A DNA stretch of 64,000 nt. It comes from Gautieria morchelliformis. Lineage: Eukaryota; Basidiomycota; Agaricomycetes; Gomphales; Gomphaceae. The stretch spans positions 162,936 to 226,935 of the forward strand of contig WHVA01000145.1 of assembly GCA_015179125.1 (NCBI GenBank), given 5' to 3'. Shown here piece after piece: positions 43,223 through 55,617 of this stretch (positions are counted from its first letter, which is position 1; every line of letters begins with the position of its first letter). The notes below the pieces were generated by a model, which had not been told where the DNA came from, searched no databases, and was given only the letters and a program-made list of their open reading frames with translations. The position numbers were made by a program, and so were the translations under genes.

Positions 43223-44936
43223 GCTATATTGGGAAGTGCTTGGAAAACAGTGCGCTGTTTTTGTTACAGACTTACTGTAAGTGGGACCATCGTGTAGTAA
43301 TACCATCGATGATGCACGGCCGAGAACTGGCGTTGGTGCCGCGTCTGGATCCTGGCGGGCGGGGGCGCAGCCGCGCAGGGCGGGTACAACGTCGAAACTC
43401 CCAAGGCAATGTTTTGAACGGAACCACGCATGGCATGGCGCGAGCCCTCCCAGTGGACGCACGCACAGTGCTCGGCATTCTCGGCCGTCGTCAGACAAGG
43501 AGAGGGACCGCGGTCGTGCATCGTGCATCATGCATCGCGACTCCGAGTCACGAGTCGAGTGAGGGACTGTCAGTGGAAGTACAGCGGCAGGCGGCGCATC
43601 GCGTGACGATGGCGTCCAGTCCGGCCGTATCACGACTCGAAGATTGTAGGTAGACCGTGACGGTGGACACGGACACGCGGTGGGCATAGGGACTTTACTC
43701 TGGCACGACATCCGCGGATAAATGAACGTCAAGACTGTATGGTGCTCTGAGTCGGCGGGCGGGTATCTTGGAGACGGACAGCCGGACACGACGAGCCTAG
43801 GAGCTTTTGGCATATCCGCATATACTCATGAGGCTGTACGGCGCTCGCGTGGAGTATACTATACGATACTATACTCTACGCGTGCGACTGGAATATCAGC
43901 GTCCATCATGGTCGGGTACATCGCGGCCCCACATTTTAATGCGATGTCAGGCTCCACCGAGGCCAAACGCTGCAGAGATTCGTGCGCATTACACTAGGGT
44001 CTCGCGTACTCGCGCTGACAGGGTGTTTGAGACTGTCATGGGCCCACGGCGTTTGCAGCATGGGGCCTATGCATGGGCAGAGTCAGCGCACAGCTGAGTC
44101 CGGGAGTCGGCTGGAGACTCTTCCTAGTCATCTTTCTCCTCGCGGGCTGTGGCAACACTCGACCAGAGGGACGGAGTAGGTTCGGCCTGTGCGACACACT
44201 TTCATATAGGATCAGGGAAACTGGGTCTGGGAGTATGCTTCTGCCCAGCAGAATAGCATCCCAGGAACTACCACCAGTATCCTGGACCATAGGACAGACT
44301 ACCGCCTTTGTTGAATGGTATGTAGATCATTATTATTGATGCTATATTTGCACATATTCACATGTGGGAAATTAGTTGACACTGATGCATGCTGAGCCCT
44401 GATGTAAGCTGGCTTGACATGTAAGAATGTGAGGATGGTATGGTATGCCTGGCCATGCTGTTTCACAGCATTTACAAACTAACATAGCCAAGCATGTACT
44501 TATCACCAGATCAGTATCCCAGGCACATGCAGGCCAAAGCACTACATGCAGTTTGTTTCCTGCAACTGTCCCTGCATATTCCTCAGGATGTAATTTCTTG
44601 AATCTGCACACAGTCCACTGACTTTCAGCAACAAAGCTCAAACAATATTTTCATGAAGCACAGTAATAATAAATTATAAACACAGTCAAATTTGAAATGC
44701 CACAGAATATACATGTATGTATGGGTTTTTGACGGTATGGATTGGCCAGGGTGAGCAGAGAGCCACATCTTCTATGGTGACCAATTTCCAAGTGCTGCAA
44801 TAGATTAGAAAGGTAGGTTGATGTAAGTTGCTGCATGTCCCTCTGCTAGGGGGTTTGTATTGGAATTGCAGCATGATGCATTGGCCTTGGATACTGTCAT
44901 TAAGCCTCTGCTGTTCTTCCAGATCCTACCAAACCA
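43223..44936 (+). repeat. Unit U4 spacer
   Basis: It matches 50690-52385 and, inverted, 25000-26520. The segments GGCACGACATCCGCGG, GGCCTATGCATGGGCAGAG and GGGTCTGGGAGTATG are shared. No conserved coding frame was found. The antisense ORF at 43043-43813 is not kept in other copies. Confidence 0.6.
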
Positions 44937-46719
44937 TTAACCAGTGCATGAAGGAGATGCTAACTGCTCACTGGAGACACTTGGCCCGGCCATTTCTGAA
45001 TCTCCAGGACATCCAGTTGCCCAAGGAAACTCATCCAACTCTATTCCAGCTGACCCAGCCTCACCAGGCAACTGCTGGCCTTCCTGATCAGCAATGCTGT
45101 CCTCCATGGTCTCAGTGCCAAGTGCCTGGCTCAAGCATGGGTTCCCAAATTCAGCCACTATAGCATTGTGAACACTTTGTCTGGCTGCTTGGAAGCTGGA
45201 GAATGATAGAGAGGGTAATGAGGGGTTGCTAAGTTGACTGTGTCTCTCTTGAAGAGTTAGGTGGAAGCGGCAGATAATAATTATTGACAAGCTGTATGTG
45301 CACTGTTAGTACAATCATGTCTTCCTTCTTAAATTGGTGAGAAGATACCTGTTCTGAAGAGGGCCTAAGAAGCCATCAAGGCTTGGCTTCATACCATGAA
45401 GGTGCTGATATTAGTCATTTTATTATCATGATCAATACCTTGCATACCCTTAACACCTGAATTGTGAGAGAACATCAAGTAAACTCTGGCTCAACAAGTT
45501 TATAAGTAAGCATACCTTTGATGTGATAGTACTAGCGAAAGTCAGTGTAAGCACAAATCTGAATATGAATCAGATATACAAAATATCATAGGAAAAATAT
45601 TCCATACCCATATCTGACAAAGCCTTACCAGTAGATTAGTGATATGTTCATATGTATACACAATATGTTGTATGCTCACCTTGGTAAATCACTAGACTAA
45701 TGAGAGATTTCTTATCCCAACTCTCACCTTTCCACCAAAGCCTCAGAGTTTGAATTGAGCTCAGAATGGTAACTATCACAACTCCAGTGTCAAAAAGGAT
45801 TACAGTAACATCATTGATGGTAAGCACTGTCAAATTTATTCAGAGACAAATCAGGCAAATACAGACCCCTAGATCTTACACCTGATGGATCTGTCAGTAT
45901 TAATCTAGCCAGAAAATCCAACTCAGTACTGACAACGTGAGTGTATTAAATTGTGATCTAGTGATATTGCAGTTGTCCACAACAGACTGGTACTATATCC
46001 AGTGAAATGAATTTATGCTATTTATACAAAGTGTGCACAGGGACATACCAGTTCAATGATCATAGTGCTACAAGTAAGCAGCCCAAGAACACCCAGCATG
46101 CTTTGATTCTGAAGGGAAATAGCATATGTGCGAGCTAGCAGAAGGCCTAGATAACAGAATGTGTGATACTTCTGCATGAGAAATATATGGGTATAATCAC
46201 TCACCCTGTACAGCAATCACAGAAGGAACTTGTACAGCATTAGCTAGGTGACTTAAAGTATTACATTTCCTTTGAATATATGAGTCTCTAGGTTGCTTCT
46301 TCATAAAGAATGCAAGTCATACTAGATACTTGTTCCAATCAGTAAGGTGTTACACATGAGAACTATAGATGTAATATACCTCAAGGGGTATGTTAGATAA
46401 CTGCTAACAAGAAAGACACCCAAGGGCAGGTAACAAGCGAATAAATAGAGAATGGTGCCAATTTTGATGGTCTTGCACCAAATATGCTTGATCTCAGATG
46501 GCAGTGTGTGAAGAGTGTCGTAGACGAGCAATGCTGTATAGCAAGCTATGGAAATCGTGGAATTAGACAGAGGGTATGTACACATACCAAGCGCTGCGAC
46601 AGTGGTAGAGTTGAACGCAAAGCTAGTTCAGGTAAGTTCTTCTGCATATCATTCGATGTGGTAAGTACGTACAGGTCTGATAGCGCCTGGATTTCAGCCG
46701 AGGGGTCCGCCTGAGACAT
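44937..46719 (-). CDS. DUF6533-type multi-pass membrane protein gene B
   Basis: It starts MSQADPSAEIQALSDLYVLT at 46719. The DUF6533 core is CYTALLVYDTLHTLPSEIK followed by HIWCKTIKIGTILYLFACYL (46380-46540). A later exon has TVILFDTGVVIVTILSS with LRLWWKGESWDKKSL (45690-45830), and the C-terminal exon ends FPWATGCPGDSEMAGPSVSS, then SPSCTG and a stop. The first 122 bp lie inside inverted-repeat arm 2 and are identical to the start of the chimeric ORF at 30503. Compared with gene A, it and gene C share HIWCKT and GCPGD. A TATATATA box is at 46809-46816. Confidence 0.65.
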
Positions 46720-47793
46720 GATAGAAGCAAGAAAAACTGAGATGCAGACGAGGAACTAAGCTTTGCGTAGCGATGGGATTAGTGTACCAGATCAGATCGC
46801 GCAAGCTGTATATATAGGATTATGGCTATGGGTGCTGCCAGGTCAACAGATGTTCACAACACCCCATCAGCGTCGAGGCATGGCACAGTATGCAAGGCAG
46901 ATGGTTCTGATGAACGAACATTCTATTTAAAGAATTAAAGTTGTCAATACAGCGTCGAGGTATCAGATAGCGTTAGCCGGGCGCGGGCGAGCAATTGATG
47001 CTTCGCTTCTTGCCAGGAATTGATCGTTAGATCTGATTTGCCTGGGAGGAATGGTCTCCCAAGACATATAAACTTGTCATGTAGGCATACTTGGCACTCA
47101 TTGACGACTGACGGTGCAGTGTCAGCGTAACACCACATGAAAACCAACTGCAACACAGCTCACTGATGTGTATTAAGATGTCGCATCTCCAGGGTGTTAC
47201 TTACGCTTACGAAGATGAGCACACGAGGAAGCGAGATGATATGAGAGACCTAGGCTGTCCAGCTCAATGCCCAGAGTTTGCACGTGGCTGGGATTCTATA
47301 GCGATGCTGGATAATCTCAGGAGAGGTATCAGTTCGTGCCAACGTTGTTTGATATGGCGACACGAGTCGATTCTGATTTTGGCGGCGTGTCCTGTACCAC
47401 GCGAGAAGAGGTCGTCGTATGAAGGGACTATCGAATTTCAAGATGGCGCACATGGTATCGACGAGGCTGAGCATTCGGTGTACACGCGGTGACGGTGATG
47501 TAGAGCTGTGCCCGGTGGCCCAGGAAAGCTCAGGACGCTACTGAGGTGATCTACGATGTGTTTGCAGTCTACATGTAGTATGATATTATTAGAATGGCGA
47601 CAGTGCAACCTAGCGAGAATACACGGCATTGGACGCCTGGCAGTCATTCCATAATTCAGATTGGAAACAATTGTAGCTGTCGTGATCGAATCATGGCGGC
47701 TCCCTTGGAACACCGGTGCCTTAGTTAAATATAGACGGCATTATCCAGATACACACCCATCCCCATCGTTCGTAAACTCTTATCGACCGGATA

Positions 47794-49449
47794 TTGATCA
47801 TCCTGAGCGAAGAGAGCTTTCGTCTTACCGGGATCAGGAACCTGCCAAACAAAGACAAACATGCACACCGACTCGGCAGTTACGACTCCGAGCAGCATCG
47901 CACAGACACAGACACAGACAGTACAACAGGCCCGGACATGGTCGTCTTTGCATGGTATGCACATGTCGTCCTGTCCATTCTACCCGCACCATCGACTCCC
48001 TCATCTTTCACGGCATTCACGCGTTTTACCCGTCCACTCCAAACGTCTGTTCACCTCCCTCAGACAACACTAATGATGTTTCCGGTGTGTCTGCCAGTGG
48101 AGGGGACGGTGGAGGTGTCCATCCTGCATGACGCGTTTCCAGCCTTCACCACGTCCCGCCATCCATCGATCCGCCAGCATGACCCAGACCCAGACACAAA
48201 CACAAACACAGCCTGGAGGCACAACCCCGCCCGGCGGATGGTACGTCCCGTTATCCAGTCTCTTGTGGCTCTGACCGCCTAGACTCCACCCTCCTGCCCC
48301 TCACGTCCCGCTCCGCCCTTCCCCCGCCCGGCAGGCCTTCCCGCCCCCGGACACGGGCCACGAGCTCATGACGCCTTCCCCGACCAGTCCCCCGAATGGC
48401 GGCTCCTTTCCGCACGACCTGCACACCCACAGCGACGCGGGCGGCTTCCCCGGGGACTGCTCGTGCGAGGCGTGTGCCCGGGGCGAGCTCGAGAAAAGTA
48501 GGCAGCGGCGCGCGGCGCGGGACGTCCGCGTGATTCGGCGTGCAGCACCGCGTGTTTTTTTCGGCGGGAGGATGGGGCCGGGGCTGGGCGCGTGCTCAAA
48601 GGCGCGCACGCACGCGCGACGACGCCGACGCCCCCCAGACGGCGGGAGCACTTCAAGACGCCGCCCGGGGACGAGCCCCCCGCGAAGCGGCGCAGGGGGT
48701 TGGGGCTGGGGCTGGAGAGCGCGGCCGACGTCGACGCGTCGCTAGCAACGCTGCGCCTCTCGCCGGGCGGCCGCGCGCGCAACACACGTGAGCACGTGCG
48801 CGCCTCGACCCCGCTGGCACACGGCGCTTCCCCGCACCCGCACCCGCACCCCCAAACGCACACCCTTCGCCCACCAGCACGACAGCAACGGCACCCGCAC
48901 CCGCAGCGCCACATACGCCCCCTACCTCCACCTCGACACCCGCCAGTCCCGCTCCCACCCCCACCGCCGCCACCGCCGCCACCGCACCCATAGCCACAGG
49001 CCTAGCCATAGCCGCCCCGCTCCCCGACCCGCCCAAGCCCCCCCGCCGCCGCGCGGGCAAATACACGAAGCGCGTCTTCGTGAACCCGCCCCGCACGCCC
49101 CCCGGCCCCGGCTCCGGCTCCGCGAACGCGAACGGGAACGCCCGCGCCCGTCGCGTACCCCCCAGCGCACGCACATATGCTCCCCTCGCCCCCGCCCACG
49201 CCGCAGCCCGCGCCCGCGCACGCCTACACCGCCGCGGGGTCGCCGCCTCCCCTCGGCTCGAACACGCTCGCCCCCATCGCTGCGCCGCGCGATGTTACGG
49301 GTCCCGGCGTAGGTCCTAGCGTAGGTCCCGGCGTTGGTCCCGGTGTGGGTCCTGGCGTAGGTCCCGGCGTCGGTCCCGTGGTGGGTCCTGGTGTAGGTCC
49401 TGGGGCTGACGTGGGGGTGCCGAGTCTGGTGCCCGTGCGGTGGCATTAG
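47794..49449 (+). pseudogene. TF-like gene, C-terminal half, unit U5
   Basis: It is the near-identical inverted partner of the 27774-29428 copy, with the same blocks (FPHDLHTHSDAGGF, AKRRRGLGLGLESAADVD, RRRAGKYTKRVF, VGPG repeat, VPSLVPVRWH) and the same frame breaks. Shared defects show that both copies were already pseudogenes when the arms were duplicated or homogenised. Confidence 0.5.
49297..49405 (+). repeat. (VGPG)n minisatellite, arm 2
   Basis: 12-bp units GGTCCYGGYGTR, the same number as in arm 1 (27818-27926). Confidence 0.7.
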
Positions 49450-52385
49450 GCTATCAGGAAGGCGTGGGATGTGTGGGATGTGTGGAATGCGGAATGCAGG
49501 ATGCGTGGGTGTATGGATAAGGCGGTATGAGGCGCAGAGCAAGAGCAACGGGAGCGTAATCATGATGTGACGTGCGCCGGGCCCGTATTCGTTCAGGACC
49601 CGGAGGGCGGAGGGGGGGGGCGGGGAGTGGAAGTGCCGCCGACGCCGGCGCCGCGACGTGCGCCGTCACGGTGGCGGCGGTCGACTAGACTATAGACTAT
49701 AATGGGGTGGCGGTGGGGCCGGGGATGTGGGGCGGGGATCGGGATCGTGTATCGTGTACCGTGTACCGTGTATCGCGCCGCGACTCGGAGTGCCGCGCGG
49801 AGTTAGACCCGGTGTATTGTGTTGTATTCCCGTACTGGTATCTAAGAATCTCGTACATAGTACAGTGCTACGCAATGTCTATATCTCTGCATTCGTATAC
49901 CCAATACACTAATACACCAATGCACCAGTACACTAACTAGTACACCAATTCACGAATTCACCCAAACATCCAATTCTGAAATACGCGCTGGTTCCTGCCG
50001 CTACCTGAGTCCATTCCAGGCGCTACCTAACCTAATTGCTGGAATTACAAACGCGGGCGGTCAAGGCCCATATTAATGGTGTTAACTACTTTCCGTGCGA
50101 GACATCTGTTAACAACTTAACCTGGTAACTTCGGGTGCTGAGACATTATCGAAAGACATTATCGAAAGACAAAGGAGGGTGACACCCATACTGCGTAACT
50201 GCCAACAATAAGTAACAAGTCATGTTATTGTTGATCGACTCCGAGGTACGATGGAGTCCTTTGTCTTTCGCTTTTGGACTGAATTGTCCAACTAATTTCA
50301 GATGATGAGTATACTTAGGTGTCAATTCTCCTTTCGTTCGCCAATCTGCGTCGGATCACACGTACCGCCACCGCCACATCTCGAACGAATCTCGCATCTC
50401 AGCGCATCTCGCAGCGCTATATACTAAGTCCCGACTCTCCGAGGCGGTACCGTACGCGCGTGCATGGACATAGATTCTGCCGCCCCCGCAATTCGAGCTC
50501 CTGCCAGTGACTCGGATCACTCGCCGGCGGGGCGCCAGAGTCCAGACTCTGCAACGGACGCTGATTTATGAAAGGAAGGACGACACAGCACAGCGCGCTG
50601 TTGCTGTTGCTGTTATTTGTTGCAGAACTCGATGCGTGTATGTAATTCGGAGCAATCATGGCACGGTGTAATTATGCGCATTGCCACTGCCAGTGATGAT
50701 GCACGGTCGAGAACTGGCGTTCGTTTTGCGTCTGGAATTCTGGATCCCGGGGCGGGGGCGGAGTGAGGGCGGCTGCACTGCAACGACGCGCGTCACGCGA
50801 AAAAAAAAACCAAGGCACATATATATCGGAACGGGAGCGGAGCCACGACCCACCCGGTGCCACGGACGCACACCAGTGCCCCGCGTGCTGGGCCATCATC
50901 AGACCAGGACCGAGACCGAGACCGCGGGGCATGCATCGTGGATTGCGCATCGCGACTGGGTGGTAGCACAGGCCACAGCGGCAGGACACGCATCGCGTGA
51001 CGATGGCGTCAAGTGTGGCCGTATCAAGACTCCGAAGATTGAGGATAGACTGTGACAGCGCACTCGGACACGCCGCGGGCGTAGGAATTTTACTTTGGCA
51101 CGACGTCTGCGGATACTGATGTGCATCGAGAATGTACAGTGCTCCGAGGTCGGCGCGTGGGTATCTTGCAGACAGACAGCTGGACACGCGGCGAGCCTAG
51201 CAGCTTTTGGCTCATCCACGTAGTATACTCAATGTGCATCCAAACTGTACTGCGCTCGCGTGGAGTATAATATACGATACTATACTCTAGGCGTGCGACT
51301 GGAATATCAGCGTCCATCATGATCGGGTACGTCGCGCTCTCCCTCAGTTTAACTCATTTAACGCGATGTCAGGCTCCACCAGGCCAAACGCTGCTGAGAC
51401 TCCTGCATGACAATAGGGTCTTGCGTACTCGCGCCTGATAGGGTGTTCGAGGTCTTCATGCGCCCGTGGCGTTCGCAGCATGGGGCCTATGCATGGCCCG
51501 AGTTAGCGCACAGCTGAGTCCGGGTGTGGGCTGGAGACCATTCCTCGTCATCCTTCTCCTCGGGAACTGTGGCAACACTCGACCAGAGGAACGGAGCACG
51601 TTTCTCATTGATGGTGCGGCGTGTGCCACACACTTTCATATAGGATCAGGGAATGGGTCTGGGAGTATGGTTCTCCTGAGCAGAATAGCATCCCAGGAAC
51701 TAACACCTGTATCCTGGACAGACTACCGCCTGCGTCGGATGGTATATAGATCATTATTATCAATGCTATATTTGTGCATATTTTCACAAGTTGGATGTTA
51801 GTTGACACTGATGCATGCTGAGCCCTGATGTAAGCTGGCTTGACGTGTAATAATGTGACGCTGGTATGGTATGCCCAGCCATGCTGTTTCACCACATTTA
51901 CAAACTAATATAGCCAAGCATGCACTTCACACCAGATCAGTATTCCAGGCACACCCATGCACAAGCACTACATGCAGTTTGTTTCCCATGGCCATCCCTG
52001 CATATTCCTCAGGATGCAATTTCTTGAATCTGCACACAGTTCACTGACTCCCAGCACCAAAACATGATCACAGTTCACTGACTCCCAGCACCAAAACATG
52101 ATCAATATTTTCATGGAGCACAGTAATAATGAATTAAAAACACAGTCAAGTTTGAAACAGGACAGAATATATATGTATCTATGGGGTTTTGATGCTAGAG
52201 GTTGGCCAGAGTGCATCTTCTATGGCGACCAATTTCCAAGTGCTGCAATAGATTAGAATGGTAGGTTGATGTAAGTGGCTGCATGTTTCCCTGCTAGGGG
52301 GGTTTGTATTGGAATTGCGACTATGATGCATTAGCTTGGATGCTGTCATTGAGCATCTCCTGTTCTGCCAGATCCTACCGAACCA
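49450..52385 (+). repeat. Unit U5 spacer, including the pre-insertion sites of the mariner and MITE elements
   Basis: It is the most complete version of the spacer. It includes the ACACYAAT-rich stretch (49900-49950), the nested dyad (50163-50270), the sequence at 50415-50475 that lacks both DNA transposons found in U1, and the segments shared with U3 and U4. A 37-bp direct duplication (CAGTTCACTGACTCCCAGCACCAAAA-type) lies at 52037-52106. No conserved coding frame is seen. Confidence 0.65.
50163..50270. other. Nested dyad, copy in arm 2
   Basis: Same outer and inner inverted repeats as 26954-27061 and 718-831, preceded by two extra ATTATCGAAAGAC units. Confidence 0.6.
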
Positions 52386-54178
52386 TTAACCAGTGCCTGA
52401 AGGAGATGCTAACTGCTCACTAGAGATGCTCAGCCCAGCCATTTCTATATCTCCAGGACATCCAGTTGCCCAAGGAAACTCATCCAACTCTATTCCAGCT
52501 GACCCGGCCTCACCAGGCAACTTCTGGCCTTCCTGATCAGCTATGCTGTCCTCCATGGTCTCAGTGCCAAGCGCCTGGCTCAAGCATGGGTTCCCAAATT
52601 AAGCCACTATAGCATTGTGAACACTTTGTCTGGCTGCTTGGAAGCTGGAGAATGAAATAGAGGGTAATGAGGGGCTGTTAAGTTGACTGTGTCTCTCTTT
52701 GAGAGTTAGGTGAAAGCGGCAGAGGATAATTGTTGACAAGCTATATGTGCACTATTAGTACAATCACATGTCTTTCTTCATAACTGCTGAGAAGATACCT
52801 GTTCTGAAGACAGACCAAGATACTAGCAAGGCTTGGCTTTATACCATAACGCAGCTGGAGTTAGCCATTTTAATATCATGATCAATGTCTTACATACCCT
52901 CAATACCTGAAATGTAATATAACACAAAGTAAGCTGTGAAGGTCACAGGTTTACAAGTAGCCATACCTTCAATGTGATAACACCAGCCAAAGTAATTGTA
53001 AGTACAAATCTGAATATGCATTAGATATATGAAAGATCATAGGAACAATATTCCATACCCATATCTGACAACGCCTTACCTGTAGATTAGTGATATGTCT
53101 GTATATATAAGCAATATGTTGTATGCTCACCTTGGTAAATCACTAGACTAATGAGAGATTTCTTATTCCAAATCTCACCTTTCTGCCAAAGCCTCAGGGT
53201 TTGAATTGAGCTCAGAATGGTTACTATCAGAACTCCAGTGTCAAAAACAATTACAGCAACATCACTGATGATGGCCACTGTCAAAGGTATTCAGAGACAA
53301 ATTGGATAAATACAGGTCCCTAGACCTTACACCTGAAGAATATGTTAGTATAAATCTAAGCAGGAAGACCTAGTCAGTACTGACAAAGTCAATGTATTAC
53401 CCTGTGAACTAGTGGGATCGCAGTTATCCAAAACAGACTCGTACTATATCCAGTGAAATGAATTTATGCCATTTATATGAAGTCTGCACAGGGACATACC
53501 ACTTGACTGATAATAGCACTAAGAATAAGCAGCCCAAGAACACCCAAAACTCTTTGATTCTGAAGGGAAATAGCATAGGTGCGAGCTAGCAGAAGGCCTA
53601 GATAATAAAATGAGTTGATCCTTCTGCCTGAGAAATATATACGTATAATCACTCACCCTGTACACCAATCAGAGTAGGAACTCCTATAGCACCAGCTAGG
53701 TGACTTATAGTATTACATTTCCTTCAAAGATATTAGTCTCTGGGTTGCTTCTTCATAAATAATCCAAGTCATACTAGATAATCATTCCAATCAGTAAGGG
53801 TGCTACACATGAGAGCATTGTTGTAATATACCTCAAGGGACACGTTAGATAAATCGCCATATATGATAACAAAAAACACAATCATGGGCAGGTAACGAGC
53901 AAATAAATAGAGAATGGTGCCAATTTTGACGGTCTTGCACCAGATGTGCCTGATCTCAGATGGGAGGGTGAGGAGAGTGTCGTAGGTGAGCAGTGCTGTA
54001 TAACAAGTTATGGAAATCGTGGAATTAGACAGAGAACAATGCATACCAAGCGCTGCGATGGTGACAGAGTTGATAGCAAAGCTAGTTCAGGTAAGTTCTT
54101 GTGCACCTCACTCAACGTGGTAAGTACGTACCTGTCTGATAGCGCCTGGATTTCAGCCGAGGGATCCACCTGAGACAT
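52386..54178 (-). pseudogene. DUF6533-type membrane protein gene C, with a nonsense codon near the C-terminus
   Basis: It starts MSQVDPSAEIQALSDRYVLT at 54178. The core is CYTALLTYDTLLTLPSEIR followed by HIWCKTVKIGTILYLFARYL (53890-54000), then VAVIVFDTGVLIVTILSS with LRLWQKGEIWNKKSL (53100-53290). In the last exon the codon before FGNPCLSQ is TAA where gene A has GAA (52594-52596), so the tail ending FPWATGCPGDIEMAGLSISS would be lost. The transmembrane core is intact, so a shortened protein is possible. A TATATATA box lies at 54249-54256. Confidence 0.6.
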
Positions 54179-54829
54179 GATATAAGAAAGACGAGGGAGT
54201 AAGTTTTGTGTAGTGATGTGGGATGGGAGTATCTGATTGTGCAAGGTGTATATATAAGAGTCTGTCTATGCGGGCTTCCAGGTCAACAGATATTCACAAC
54301 ATCCCATCGGTGCCCGAGGCATGGCACAATATGCAAGGCGGATGGGTCTGATGAACGAACATTCTATATAAAAGAATTAAAGTTAGCAATACAACGTCGA
54401 GGCATCAGATAGAGTTGGCCTGGCAATGGCGTGTAGTTGATGCTTGGCGTCTTGCCAGGAATTGGCCATTACATCCGATTTGCCTGGGCAGAATGGTCTC
54501 CCAAGATCCATATAAACATGTCATGTAGGCACACTTGGCACTCATTGGCGACTGACGGTGCAGTGTCAGCGTAACACCACATGAAAACCAACTGCAACAC
54601 AGCCCACTGATGTGTATTAAGATGTCACATCTCTAGTGTGTTACTTACGAAGACGAGAACACGAGGAAGCGAGATGATATGAGAGATCTAGGCTGTCCAG
54701 CTCAATGCCCAGAGTTTGCACATGGCTGCAATTCTATATAGATGCCGGGTAACAGCAGAGGTATCAGTTCATGCCAACGTTGTTCGATATGGTGACACGA
54801 GTCAATTCTGATTTTGGCGGCGTGTCCTG
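54179..54829. repeat. Unit U5 5' spacer, truncated
   Basis: It aligns with 46720-47395 and ends after GGCGGCGTGTCCTG at 54829, where 45 bp of unrelated sequence precedes the solo-LTR-like element. The unit therefore breaks off inside the region corresponding to 47395. Confidence 0.6.
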
Positions 54830-55315
54830 TGTTATGAAACCCGAAACGCGTTGATAGCCCTGGACCGACGCCGCTGTAGGGGAACGGCTGTTCAACCAGC
54901 CCTAGTCTTTTCTTTTTGTCTTGACAACATGTAAAAACACATTTAAGGAATTAACAGTATCTGTATGCTGTTAATATAACTGGGGAAAGGCTTTTCAAAC
55001 ATTCCTCTAGTTATCTCATATTTTTCCTTATTTTTCCAAAGTCTCCATGGCTCAAACTACCATTTTTCTGTCATTACAGAGTTGTGGATCCTCTAGCGCC
55101 CACAACTCTGTTCTCGGCGCTCTATTTCAAACTCCGCCGGGCACCTCGGCGGTGGCCGCATTTTCGGACTTTTGGTCACCCAAGCACCCACAAGTCCGGC
55201 AGGATGGCTCTCTCAGTATTTCCAGCTGAGTCCCAAACAGTTGCTATATGCAGCCATAGCAACTGTGCAGCCTGTTTGGCTTCACCAAACAATGGGGATC
55301 ATGGTCAGTCATGAC

Positions 55316-55538
55316 TGTTAGTAATCGGAACGATGACACTGCCGAGGCAGAGCCGGCACGCATTTAGCCGGAGGTTCGAGATCGCTCTCGACCCCGGGTT
55401 GCTGGTGCGCCGGCATCGCATCGGCACAGCAGCTCGAAGGGATTGGTAATATAATGGACATTATAATTTGTATATAAAGGAACGATCTACTTGAGATCAA
55501 TATAGAATATCAGATCATTATATCTCCTTCGTCCCACA
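55316..55538 (+). repeat. Cop-B 5' LTR (223 bp)
   Basis: It starts TGTTAGTAATCGG and ends TCGTCCCACA. It carries a TATATAAAGG box at about 55472 and is identical to 59588-59810. Confidence 0.9.
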
Positions 55539-55617
55539 GGTTATGGGCCCCGCGCATAACTAAACTACTACAAATCTAACTACGCTCCATACTCCAATAA
55601 CTCAATACCGATCAACG

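Larger units (their letters stand above)
46598..50706. repeat. Inverted-repeat arm 2 (4.1 kb)
   Basis: Reverse complement of 26518-30624. At its inner end (46598) the sequence continues smoothly through DUF6533 gene B, and genes A and C have the same GCAGCGCTTGG continuation. This arm therefore has the ancestral junction and arm 1 the derived one. The outer end is at 50707, where a T/A mismatch is followed by a short indel. Confidence 0.85.

Noticed and set aside
43043-43813. 256-codon minus-strand ORF
   Set aside because: It crosses the deletion junction private to U4 and is not present in other unit copies; it contains no recognisable motif.
54830-54874. TGTTATGAAACCC as the left end of solo-LTR-like element 2
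   Set aside because: It mirrors the right end GGGTTCCAAAACA, but the 5-bp duplication GCCGC and alignment with element 1 place the true start at 54875.
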